64,000 nucleotides of DNA from JACVRW01 sp963827065. Lineage in GTDB: Bacteria; Actinomycetota; Thermoleophilia; Solirubrobacterales; Thermoleophilaceae. A program made the translations under genes and the position numbers. Positions 58,343-64,000 of the stretch are shown here, piece by piece. The stretch is taken from the NCBI GenBank assembly GCA_963827065.1, contig CAWGZM010000001.1:124001-188000 (forward strand), read 5' to 3'. Under the pieces are notes generated by a model. The model was given only the letters and a program-made list of their open reading frames with translations, ran no database searches and was not told the DNA's origin. The stretch's first letter is position 1. Every line of letters starts with the position of its first letter.

Positions 58343-58962
58343 TGGAATCGGCCTCGGTCGCCGCTCCGACCGTCCACGACGACCATCACCACGGCCCGCC
58401 CGCGGCCAACGTCTCCTCGCGCGTCGAGGCGCAGTTCCTCGGGATGCTGCTTTTCATCATCTCCGAGATCATGCTCTTCGGAGCGTTCTTCACGGCCTAC
58501 TTCTTCATCCGGGTCGTGGGCAAGGCGGAGTGGTTCCCGTTCGACGGGCTCGAGCTCCCGGTGGGCATCGCGGCGGTCAACACCGCGATCCTGATCTCGT
58601 CGAGCTTCACGATGCACTGGGCGCTCGAGGGAGCCCGCAACGAGAACCGGCGCGCCCTTCAGCTCGGCCTCCTCACCACCGCTCTGCTCGGCCTGACCTT
58701 CCTCACGATCCAGGTCAACGAGTACGTCCACCTGGGCTTCCCGATCTCGGAGAACGCCCAGACGACGGTCTTCTACAGCCTGACCGGGCTGCACGGGGCG
58801 CACGTGTTCGTCGGCCTGACGCTCCTGACCTTCGCGACCATCCGCGCCTTCCGCGGCCACTACACCGCGAAGGAGCACCGCGGCGTCGAGGTGCCGGGCA
58901 TCTACTGGCACTTCGTCGACGTCATGTGGATCCTCGTGTTCTCGTCGCTGTACCTGCTCTGA
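58342..58962 (+). CDS. ctaE: Cytochrome c oxidase subunit III
   Basis: A 206-residue, five-helix COX3. Conserved pieces: LGMLLFIISEIMLFGAFFTAYFF near residues 30-55, FYSLTGLHGAHVFVGLTLL with the subunit III His pattern, and HRGVEVPGIYWHFVDVMWILVF at the C-terminus. The short form is usual in caa3-type oxidases. It is the only COX3 gene in the window, so it may also serve the aa3-type oxidase whose operon lacks one; that needs evidence. ATG overlaps the upstream stop (TGATG). Confidence 0.95.
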   Translation: MESASVAAPTVHDDHHHGPPAANVSSRVEAQFLGMLLFIISEIMLFGAFFTAYFFIRVVGKAEWFPFDGLELPVGIAAVNTAILISSSFTMHWALEGARNENRRALQLGLLTTALLGLTFLTIQVNEYVHLGFPISENAQTTVFYSLTGLHGAHVFVGLTLLTFATIRAFRGHYTAKEHRGVEVPGIYWHFVDVMWILVFSSLYLL

Positions 58963-59070
58963 GTGATCAACCCGCTGCGGTCGGAACAGGAGGCGTTTCG
59001 CTTCTTCCTCTACGTGGCCGTCGTCGTGGCGATCCTCGTCGGGATCGTCTTCCTGATCCGTGCCCTCTGA
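58963..59070 (+). CDS. 35-residue single-helix membrane miniprotein in the oxidase operon
   Basis: Directly after the COX3 stop (no gap), GTG encodes 35 residues: a polar N-terminus (INPLRSEQEAFRFFL) and one hydrophobic helix (YVAVVVAILVGIVFLI), ending RAL. The 3' end overlaps the start of the inositol monophosphatase-family gene by 11 nt. Position and form suggest a small accessory or structural peptide of the oxidase. No ribosome binding site is needed if coupled to COX3. Easily missed because of its length. Confidence 0.65.
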   Translation: MINPLRSEQEAFRFFLYVAVVVAILVGIVFLIRAL

Positions 59071-59824
59071 TCTCGAACTCGCCGAGCGGGCCGCCCGGGC
59101 CGCCGGCGAGGTCCTCCTCTCCTACTACGGGCGGCCGCCCGAGGGGATCGACGCGAAGTCCTCCGAGACCGATCTCGTCTCGGACGCGGACCGCGAGGCA
59201 GAGCGACTCATCCGCGAGCTGCTCGAGGCCGAGCGCCCAGAGGACGGGCTGATCGCCGAGGAGGGCTCGCGCTCCGAGTCGGCGAGCGGCCGCCGCTGGG
59301 TCGTGGACCCGCTCGACGGGACGATCAACTTCCTCTACGGCTTTCCCGCCTGGGGCGTGAGCATCGCGCTCGAGGATCCCGAGGGGCTCGCGCTCGGCGT
59401 GGTCTTCGACCCGGTCAGGCCGGAGCTGTTCGCGGCCGTGCGCGGCGAGGGCGCCACGCTCGACGGCGAGCCGATCCGAGTGTCGGGCCGCACGGAGCTG
59501 GCCCGGGCGATGGTGGCGACCGGCTTCTCGTACGAGTCGGAGCGGCGCGCCGGGCAGGCGGAGCTGCTCACGAGTGTTCTCCCGCGCGTGCGCGACATCC
59601 GGCGCGTCGGCGCCGCCGCACTCGATCTCTGCCTGGTCGCGGCCGGTCGCGTGGACGCGTTCTACGAGCGCGGCCTCAAGCGCTGGGACGAGGCCGCCGG
59701 CCGCCTCATCGTCGTGGAGGCCGGAGGCGTAGTCGCGGAGCTCGGGGGCGAGCCGGCAGGCCTCGTGGCCGCCGGCTCCCCCGAGCTCCTCTCAGAGCTC
59801 CTCGGGCTCGTCAGCGCACCGTGA
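59060..59824 (+). CDS. Inositol monophosphatase-family phosphatase
   Basis: A 254-residue Mg2+-dependent, Li+-sensitive phosphatase family member acting on inositol phosphates, or on fructose-1,6-bisphosphate, PAP or histidinol phosphate in relatives. WVVDPLDGTINFLYG is the metal-binding motif 1 and RWDEAAGRLIVVEAGG motif 2; the upstream Glu lies in IAEEGS. GTG at 59060 overlaps the preceding miniprotein gene by 11 nt. Its place after an oxidase operon is probably read-through rather than function. The exact substrate is not settled by sequence. Confidence 0.9.
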   Translation: MPSDLELAERAARAAGEVLLSYYGRPPEGIDAKSSETDLVSDADREAERLIRELLEAERPEDGLIAEEGSRSESASGRRWVVDPLDGTINFLYGFPAWGVSIALEDPEGLALGVVFDPVRPELFAAVRGEGATLDGEPIRVSGRTELARAMVATGFSYESERRAGQAELLTSVLPRVRDIRRVGAAALDLCLVAAGRVDAFYERGLKRWDEAAGRLIVVEAGGVVAELGGEPAGLVAAGSPELLSELLGLVSAP

Positions 59825-60002
59825 TCGTCGTGCGCTCCCCCTCGGCCGTCAGCTCGTAGCGGCCCTCCTCGATCATGCGCCTGCCGTTCTCGGTCACCCG
59901 AAGGCGGCCGAGCGGGAATGACAGGTTCAACGTGCGCCGGTCACCCGGCTGGAGGTGCGGGCCGCGCGCGGAGCTGCTCGGCGCGCTCGCGCTGGTACTG
60001 GC
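59811..60002 (-). other. Leftover in-frame reading stretch after the cytochrome c gene
   Basis: In the same frame as the dihaem cytochrome and just beyond its TAG, 62 codons stay open and end at 59811 with a plausible beta-strand pattern (PGDRRTLNLSFPLGRLRVTE and YELTAEGERTTITVR). It has no ATG or GTG near its 5' end and overlaps the phosphatase gene's 3' end. It could be the relic of a longer domain once fused to the cytochrome, or chance. I would not call it a gene. Confidence 0.25.
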
Positions 60003-60707
60003 CTACTCGCCCAGCAGGTAGTCGACCAGCGCCTGGACCTGCTTGTCGGACAGCCGGCCCTCGAACGACGGCATCACACCGGCGCTGAAGCCCTGAGCGA
60101 CCTCTGCGTCCGGGTTGAGGATGGACTCGCGAACGAACTCCTCGGGTGGCATGTTGCCCGCGGCGCTTGCCAGGTCGTTCAGGTCAGGCCCGACGTTGCC
60201 GGTCGAGCCGGCCGGGTCGAAGGTATGGCAGCCGGCGCAGCCGCCCGCCGTGAAGATCTGCTCGCCGGTCGTCGCCTGAGCGAGGCCGGCCGACGCGAGG
60301 GCCCCCTCGTCGTCCCCCGGGCGCGCGGCCGCGTAGCCGACGTAGGCCGCCACGTCACTGGCGTCGTCGCCCTTGACGAGCCCCGGCTGCATGATGCTGT
60401 TCTGGCGCGGGTGCGCGATCTGGTCCTCGACGACGCCCTGGACCGTGTCGCGATCCAGCCCATCGGCGAGCGCCGCCTGGAAGGCGGCGTCGAGGCTCGG
60501 CCCCTGCGTTCCGGCCGTACCGGCACGCGCAAGCTGGTGGCACTGGCCGCACTTCTCGACGAACTGGGCCTTGCCGTTCGACAGGTCGGGCTCGTCGCGA
60601 CTGCCGCAGGCGCCGAGCGCCAGCCCAACGGCGATCAGCGCAGCGGCGACGGCGAGCGCCGGTCGCGGCGCGCGCGGCCGCTTGCGCATGGTCCGAGCGA
60701 GGCTCAC
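60003..60707 (-). CDS. Dihaem cytochrome c lipoprotein
   Basis: A 234-residue exported lipoprotein with two class I cytochrome c domains. The signal peptide RPALAVAAALIAVGLALGAC ends in a lipobox (LGAC), so it is tethered to the outer face of the membrane. Domain 1 has CGQCH and a possible Met at IMQPG; domain 2 has CAGCH and GVMPSFEGRLSDKQVQAL (Met ligand). GTG 60707 is used because a TATTGT box lies 9 nt upstream; ATG 60689 is an alternative. It is a good candidate for electron delivery to the aa3-type oxidase, whose COX2 lacks its own haem. Located just beyond the caa3 operon, opposite strand. Confidence 0.88.
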   Translation of the reverse strand: MSLARTMRKRPRAPRPALAVAAALIAVGLALGACGSRDEPDLSNGKAQFVEKCGQCHQLARAGTAGTQGPSLDAAFQAALADGLDRDTVQGVVEDQIAHPRQNSIMQPGLVKGDDASDVAAYVGYAAARPGDDEGALASAGLAQATTGEQIFTAGGCAGCHTFDPAGSTGNVGPDLNDLASAAGNMPPEEFVRESILNPDAEVAQGFSAGVMPSFEGRLSDKQVQALVDYLLGE

Positions 60708-60710
60708 GGA

Positions 60711-60793
60711 GCGGGAACAATATCCGCTCGGCGGGCTGGATGGGGAGGGCACAGGCGCCCGCTGCGGGCCGCCGCCGACGCTATTGTTCCCGC
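60711..60793. promoter_or_regulatory. Divergent leaderless promoter pair with 12-bp inverted repeat
   Basis: GCGGGAACAATA (60711-60722) and its exact complement TATTGTTCCCGC (60782-60793) lie 59 bp apart between the divergent cytochrome c and zinc-ribbon genes. In each direction TATTGT is placed 9-10 nt before the start codon, as a -10 box, and the trailing TCCCGC is shared. Shared binding by one regulator or simply two copies of a strong -10 with common context are both possible. Confidence 0.5.
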
Positions 60794-60797
60794 CTCA

Positions 60798-61067
60798 ATG
60801 CCTGCCCGTCAGAAGTACCGGCTGCGTGCGCGCTCCGACCGCGAGGTCGTGCGGGAGGTCGAGCCCGGCATGCGCTACGTGGACCACGAGACCGGCGAGG
60901 AGCTGCGCGTGGTCGGCGCGCTGCTGCCGCTGGCGCCGTCGCCCAGCGACCTGCCGTACGCGGTCGAGAACCTGCGCCTGTGCGGGTGCTCGCTCGAGCA
61001 GCTGGTTCAGAAGGACCTGAACGACTGCCCGCACTGCGGCCGTCGACTTCCGGCCGTCGAGCGCTGA
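60798..61067 (+). CDS. Small zinc-ribbon-like protein
   Basis: An 89-residue basic N-terminal protein (MPARQKYRLRARSDREVVREVEPGMRYVDHETGEELRVV) with four Cys at its C-terminus (LCGCSLEQ and CPHCGRRL), CxC plus CxxC, a likely zinc ribbon. ATG 60798 is supported by a TATTGT box 10 nt upstream. It shares its last bases with the next gene's start (CTGA). Function unknown; nucleic acid or protein binding is a guess. Confidence 0.62.
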   Translation: MPARQKYRLRARSDREVVREVEPGMRYVDHETGEELRVVGALLPLAPSPSDLPYAVENLRLCGCSLEQLVQKDLNDCPHCGRRLPAVER

Positions 61068-61405
61068 AGGGCCTTCTCGCAGCCCTGCTCGCGCTGGCCC
61101 TGGTTGCGTCCGGCTGCGGCGGCGACGACGAGCCCTCCGCGGAGACAGAGCGCGCCCTCCCCGACCTCACCGTGCCGCAGGGCGAGACGACGGAGACCGA
61201 GCCGGCCCCCGAGCCCCTGCCCGACCCATCCACGGAGACGCTGCCCCCGGTCGAGACGGTCCCGCCCTCTACCGGCGGCGGCACGCCCGCACCGGAGGCG
61301 GAGCCTGCGCCCGACACGCCGGAGAACAACACCCCTCCCCCGGCCGACAGCCCGGCGGAGCGCTTCGAGGAATTCTGCGACGACAACCCGGGCGCCTGCG
61401 GCTGA
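61064..61405 (+). CDS. Pro/Thr/Glu-rich lipoprotein, apparent CTG start
   Basis: A 113-residue predicted lipoprotein. LKGLLAALLALALVASGCGG is a signal peptide with a lipobox (VASGC), followed by a low-complexity Pro/Glu/Thr tail and the acidic end AERFEEFCDDNPGACG with two Cys. No ATG, GTG or TTG occurs in the frame at the right place: only CTG at 61064, which overlaps the TGA of the upstream gene as CTGA. The same NTGA coupling is used in this window with A, G and T. A CTG start is therefore plausible. Function unknown. Confidence 0.6.
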   Translation: MKGLLAALLALALVASGCGGDDEPSAETERALPDLTVPQGETTETEPAPEPLPDPSTETLPPVETVPPSTGGGTPAPEAEPAPDTPENNTPPPADSPAERFEEFCDDNPGACG

Positions 61406-61779
61406 CCGCGGCCGGGCAGGTGCCACGGGGTCCGACCGCCTCGCTCGCCTCCTCCAGTCTCGACTCGACGGTGGCGCGGTCGATGTCGTCGGCGCATACC
61501 GACGGCGCTCCGGCCTGGGGAGTCAACACCAACAGGGTATGCCTCTTCGTTCAGCTCCGGCTAGGCGCTCGCAACGGCACACCTTGCCATGGCCGCGCGC
61601 TCGGAGAGGCTCCCCGTCTCGCGTCTTCACCGATGTCGCTCATCGCGCCAAGCAGGAGCGCTGTGCGGGTCCTGCCCGGCTCCTCCTTCTCGTCCTCAGC
61701 AGGCGTCTCGTCACGGTCGGCGCAGACGACTGCATCCAGACGATATGGGGTGTCGTCCGGTGGGTGCGGGACCGGAGTG
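61406..61779. other. Intergenic stretch without a recognisable gene
   Basis: About 370 bases between the lipoprotein gene and the next lipoprotein gene. A minus-strand frame (VLTPQAGAPSVCADDIDR near 61530-61480) is open for about 85 codons but has no family similarity I recognise; it may be the remains of a gene. No promoter, repeat or RNA is evident. Confidence 0.4.
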
Positions 61780-62337
61780 CTAGCGCGGGATCAGTCCGGC
61801 CGCCCCCAGCTCCCAGGTGGTCGCGCGCATTTGGGCGGCGATCGGGTTGTGCTTGGCAATGAAGGCCTGGAGGTGAGGCTTGGCGAGGTCGTGGAACTCG
61901 TCATAGGCGCTGTCCCGGAGGTTGTCGGTGCTCTGGCCGCACTCGCCCGTCTCTGGGTCGTCCGAGCGCTCCGACCAAGCGAGCAGGAGCTTGTTCGCCT
62001 CGGCGATCAGCCGCAGCCCCTCGTCCAGTCGCGTTCGCACGCGGTCGTAGCTGTTCGACATGCGCAGCCGCGCCAGGCGGGCGCGGGCCGCGGCGACCCG
62101 CTGCGGCGAGTCACGCAGCTCGGCGCGCGTGCGCCTCGGCAGCGTGGTGCACTCGGCGACGGGAAAGCGCACGTCGATCGCCGGGCCCCGCAGCAGCGCG
62201 TTGAACTCGCGCACGAGCCTGCGTTCGTCCGCATTAGGCGGCGGCGCTTGCTCGGCTACGGGCTCCGGCTCCGAGCCGCAGCCCGCGAAAAAGAGCAGCG
62301 TCCCTGCGACGACGATCGGCAGTCCGTGCCTCACCAC
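61780..62337 (-). CDS. Putative lipoprotein of unknown function
   Basis: A 185-residue exported protein. The signal peptide RHGLPIVVAGTLLFFAGC ends in a lipobox (FFAGC). After a Pro/Glu spacer, the mature part is mainly helical: NADERRLVREFNALLRGPA, SPQRVAAARARLARLRMSNSYD, and LDEGLRLIAEANKLLLAW, with Cys residues in AECTTL and ETGECGQ. No domain is recognised. Helical, all-alpha lipoproteins of this type are common in Actinobacteria. Function unknown. Confidence 0.7.
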   Translation of the reverse strand: MVRHGLPIVVAGTLLFFAGCGSEPEPVAEQAPPPNADERRLVREFNALLRGPAIDVRFPVAECTTLPRRTRAELRDSPQRVAAARARLARLRMSNSYDRVRTRLDEGLRLIAEANKLLLAWSERSDDPETGECGQSTDNLRDSAYDEFHDLAKPHLQAFIAKHNPIAAQMRATTWELGAAGLIPR

Positions 62338-62765
62338 GCGGCGCGGCTACCCCGGCCGGGTTCGTTCCGACCCCCGCAGAATTGAACCGCGAGCCAGATC
62401 GAATCGTCCACCCGCGCCACGAAGCCCCCGCCTTGGACGACAGGCGGGCGTCATGGCAAACAGGGCGCTCGCTATCGCGTCGAGGCAAAGCAGCAGCGCA
62501 GCTGACGCGGAGGCCACTATCGCCTCGGACGACAAGCACTAGCGCCGAACGTCACTCCGCGCTCTCCTCCTCCCGCGTGAAAGCGGCAGTGCTCGACCTC
62601 CCGCTTCCTCACGGCGAGGGTTTGCAGAGCGCCACCTGCTGAGATCCCCTAGCCCGGCTCCGTGCGCGGGTGGCCGAGGGAAGGCAAACTTTCGTGCCCC
62701 GAGCGCAGCGAAGGGGTGCGAAAGGAAACTTCCCCGGACAGGACCCGCGCCCTGGGCGGCAGGCC
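62338..62765. other. Intergenic stretch with a long hairpin, no gene
   Basis: About 430 bases without a credible gene. A 29-codon frame (62453-62542, MANRALAIASRQSSSAADAE...) has no ribosome binding site and is probably spurious. The main feature is the hairpin at 62674-62737. I looked for tRNA, RNase P and SRP RNA patterns and saw none. Confidence 0.5.
62674..62737. repeat. 64-nt segmented hairpin downstream of the STAS gene
   Basis: Paired segments: CCG/CGG, GGGAAG (62678-62683) with CTTCCC (62729-62734), CTTTCG (62689-62694) with CGAAAG (62719-62724), and CCCC (62697-62700) with GGGG (62713-62716), around a 12-nt loop. Purine-rich internal loops (gcaaa/gaaa and tg/tg) separate the stems. 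It begins 28 nt beyond the STAS stop on the minus strand, so it may end that transcript; no T run follows. It could also be an interspersed repeat. Confidence 0.65.
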
Positions 62766-63113
62766 TCAGATCAGGTTGCCGAGCGCCTTCTCGCGCGAGT
62801 CGAAGATCGTGAGGTGACCGACGAGGCCGGTGACCTCGAACGGCCGCATGACGCGCTCGGTCGGGCAGACGAGCACCATTTTGCAGCGGCGGACGTTCAG
62901 GTGCCGGAGGGCGTTCAGCAGCACACCGATCCCAGTCGAGTCCATGAACGTGACGTGGGATAGGTCGACGATCACGCCCCTCGCCCCGTCCTCCGCGAGG
63001 CCGAAGAGCCGGCTGCCCAGCTTCGGTGCCGTGTGAGCGTCGATCTCCCCGCGCAGGGACACGACGTGCGTACTGTCCCCGACGGCTTCGTCAACCAGCC
63101 CGAAGTCGATCAC
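62766..63113 (-). CDS. STAS-domain anti-sigma factor antagonist
   Basis: A 115-residue STAS protein of the SpoIIAA/RsbV type. VVSLRGEIDAHTAPKLGSRLF and VIVDLSHVTFMDSTGIGVLLNAL are the family signatures; the Ser in FMDSTGIG is the site phosphorylated by an HPK-type anti-sigma kinase. ATG 63113 gives a normal-length protein. It is unaccompanied by a kinase or sigma gene. The PP2C-HATPase protein at 9221-11692 is a candidate partner 50 kb away, which is inference only. Confidence 0.9.
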   Translation of the reverse strand: MIDFGLVDEAVGDSTHVVSLRGEIDAHTAPKLGSRLFGLAEDGARGVIVDLSHVTFMDSTGIGVLLNALRHLNVRRCKMVLVCPTERVMRPFEVTGLVGHLTIFDSREKALGNLI

Positions 63114-63191
63114 GCGGGCGAACCTATCACGGCGACAGGCGGCCGATTCATGGCGCGTACGCGCTCATGACTGCCCTTCTACCCCGTTGGC

Positions 63192-63542
63192 TCAGGAAGC
63201 AGTCTGCCTGTGTGTCGGCACCGGCGTGCGCGGCCTTCGAACCCGCGCCGGTGACGGCACGCGCGGCTCCGCGCCGCGCCTCCGCGATGGACGCGCAGGG
63301 CTGGAATGCCCCCGGTCGCGCCCACGGCCGAGCCCCCAGCGCCCCAGAGGCAGGCGAATGCCGTCCCCACCGGGCCCGTCGCCCCTGGGTCGCGGCCCCG
63401 GGCCCTCGCCCCCGCCGCCGTCATCCCCGCGGGAATCGTCGTCGTCGTCGCGCAGCCGGAAAAACCAGATCAGCCACACGATCAGCAGCCCGACGTCGAA
63501 CACGCGGAAGCCGACCATGAAGATCCACCCCTCGGTGGTCAT
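63192..63542 (-). CDS. Small membrane protein with acidic Gly-rich and Arg-rich tail
   Basis: A 116-residue protein: an N-terminal helix (GWIFMVGFRVFDVGLLIVWLIWFF) close to the start (MTTEG), then RLRDDDDDSRGDDGGGGEGP, a Gly/Pro/Arg/Asp linker, and an Arg-rich C-terminal half (RPSRRRGAEPRVPSPARVRRPR). The tail's composition is typical of unstructured cytoplasmic extensions, and only the helix and acidic part look constrained; the Arg-rich portion may reflect GC bias. No domain recognised. Confidence 0.55.
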   Translation of the reverse strand: MTTEGWIFMVGFRVFDVGLLIVWLIWFFRLRDDDDDSRGDDGGGGEGPGPRPRGDGPGGDGIRLPLGRWGLGRGRDRGHSSPARPSRRRGAEPRVPSPARVRRPRTPVPTHRQTAS

Positions 63543-63592
63543 CTAGGTCGATGCTACCGCGATGGCATACCCGGCAAAAGACCCGGGCTTGG

Positions 63593-64000
63593 CTACTCGC
63601 CGTCCTCCACCACGGTCGGGCGGTTGTCCGGGATGTAGGTGACCGTGTACAGGAGCCTGGCGCTGCTGTACGTGCACCCGAAGACGCTGACCTGGCGCAG
63701 GTCCTCCATCGCGAACTGGCGCAGGCTCCGCGGCGGCTCGCAGTTGTTCTTCGCGCGCGAGGAGCGCCACCAGTCGGACTTCGTCAGGTTGATCGCGAGC
63801 GTCGGCGCCCACGTGGGCACGGTGATGGCGATCCAGTTGCCCTCCTTGACCCGCAGCGGCTCAGGCAGGGCGAAGGTCGGGCTCGAGCCGAAGAACTCGT
63901 CGATCTCGAAGGGCTCGCTCTGCTGGACGAGCCGGTGCTGGAGCCGGGTCTTGCGCGTGTCGCCCTTGCGCAGGACCGAAAGCTGCACCTGCGCCGGCGA
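63593..64000 (-). CDS. Partial protein of unknown function, truncated by the window edge
   Basis: The reading frame enters from beyond base 64000 (in-frame codons SPAQVQLSVL precede the first internal GTG at 63988) and ends at 63593, so this is a C-terminal piece of at least 130 residues. Visible sequence: RLVQQSEPFEIDEFFGSSPTF, ALPEPLRVKEGNWIAITVPTWAPTLA and TKSDWWRSSRAKNNCEPPRSL, a beta-rich pattern with two Cys (NNCEPP and VFGCTY), suggesting a secreted beta-sandwich or lectin-like domain. No family recognised. The upstream part is needed to classify it. Confidence 0.6.
   Translation of the reverse strand, partial: SPAQVQLSVLRKGDTRKTRLQHRLVQQSEPFEIDEFFGSSPTFALPEPLRVKEGNWIAITVPTWAPTLAINLTKSDWWRSSRAKNNCEPPRSLRQFAMEDLRQVSVFGCTYSSARLLYTVTYIPDNRPTVVEDGE

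Noticed and set aside
62660..62690. tRNA-like GGTGGCCGAGGGAAGG
   Set aside because: Resembles the D-arm region of a Ser/Leu tRNA, but no acceptor stem, anticodon arm or T arm follows.

Overview
This is a GC-rich (roughly 70% G+C) bacterial chromosome segment. GTG/TTG starts are common, stops and starts often overlap (NTGA, TGATG, TAGTG), and several -10-like boxes lie only 6-10 nt before start codons, suggesting leaderless transcripts. Gene content (OpcA, an LPxTG protein, haem-copper oxidase clusters, MocR, GH6, acidic-tailed small membrane proteins) points to Actinomycetota, most likely a Thermoleophilia/Solirubrobacterales-type organism. That placement is inference from gene content and style; no rRNA is present. 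I see no tRNA, CRISPR array, prophage or intact insertion sequence.

Layout. 1-2.5 kb: two tandem sulfatases, the first cut by the window edge. 2.6-7.0 kb (minus): PAP2 phosphatase, YbhN-like membrane protein, thioredoxin reductase, FAD-linked sugar-lactone oxidase. 7.1-8.4 kb: two secreted proteins, one with an LPSTG anchor. 8.6-17.2 kb (minus): a signalling cassette with a 1849-residue hybrid histidine kinase carrying eight 92-residue HAMP-type repeats, an overlapping REC-PAS-GAF-PP2C-HATPase protein and an MBL hydrolase. 17.3-24.1 kb: DMT and LysE exporters, a MocR regulator coupled to an enoyl-CoA hydratase, a TPR-LuxR regulator, then a flavoprotein preceded by two inverted repeats. 24.2-28.7 kb: aa3-type oxidase genes (COX2, COX1, CtaA, CtaB).

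28.7-40.6 kb (minus) is one nearly gapless operon for glucose oxidation and the pentose phosphate pathway: ROK glucokinase, transketolase, transaldolase-phosphoglucose isomerase fusion, 6-phosphogluconate dehydrogenase, G6PDH, OpcA, 6-phosphogluconolactonase and a GH15 hydrolase. It has a recognisable promoter at its head. Transketolase and G6PDH each carry a single extra base in a G run. 40.6-46 kb: GH6 cellulase and a second ROK kinase, divergent around a long perfect palindrome, then a patatin-like lipase and an FtsH-type protease. 46-51 kb: ACC deaminase with a VOC protein, YceI, DUF4394, SRPBCC and a MepA-like endopeptidase.

51.2-59.8 kb: a sodium:solute symporter with a small membrane partner, then a caa3-type oxidase locus (COX2-cytochrome c fusion, A2-type COX1, COX3) with a duplicated USP-like protein and three small membrane proteins, followed by an inositol monophosphatase-family gene. 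59.8-64 kb: dihaem cytochrome c lipoprotein, small lipoproteins, a lone STAS protein, a small membrane protein and a gene cut by the right edge.

How the genes fit together: an aerobic heterotroph that takes glucose from extracellular or storage glucans (GH6, GH15), phosphorylates it (ROK kinases), oxidises it through the pentose phosphate pathway and respires with two different haem-copper oxidases. A large phosphorelay/partner-switch module may control the stress response.
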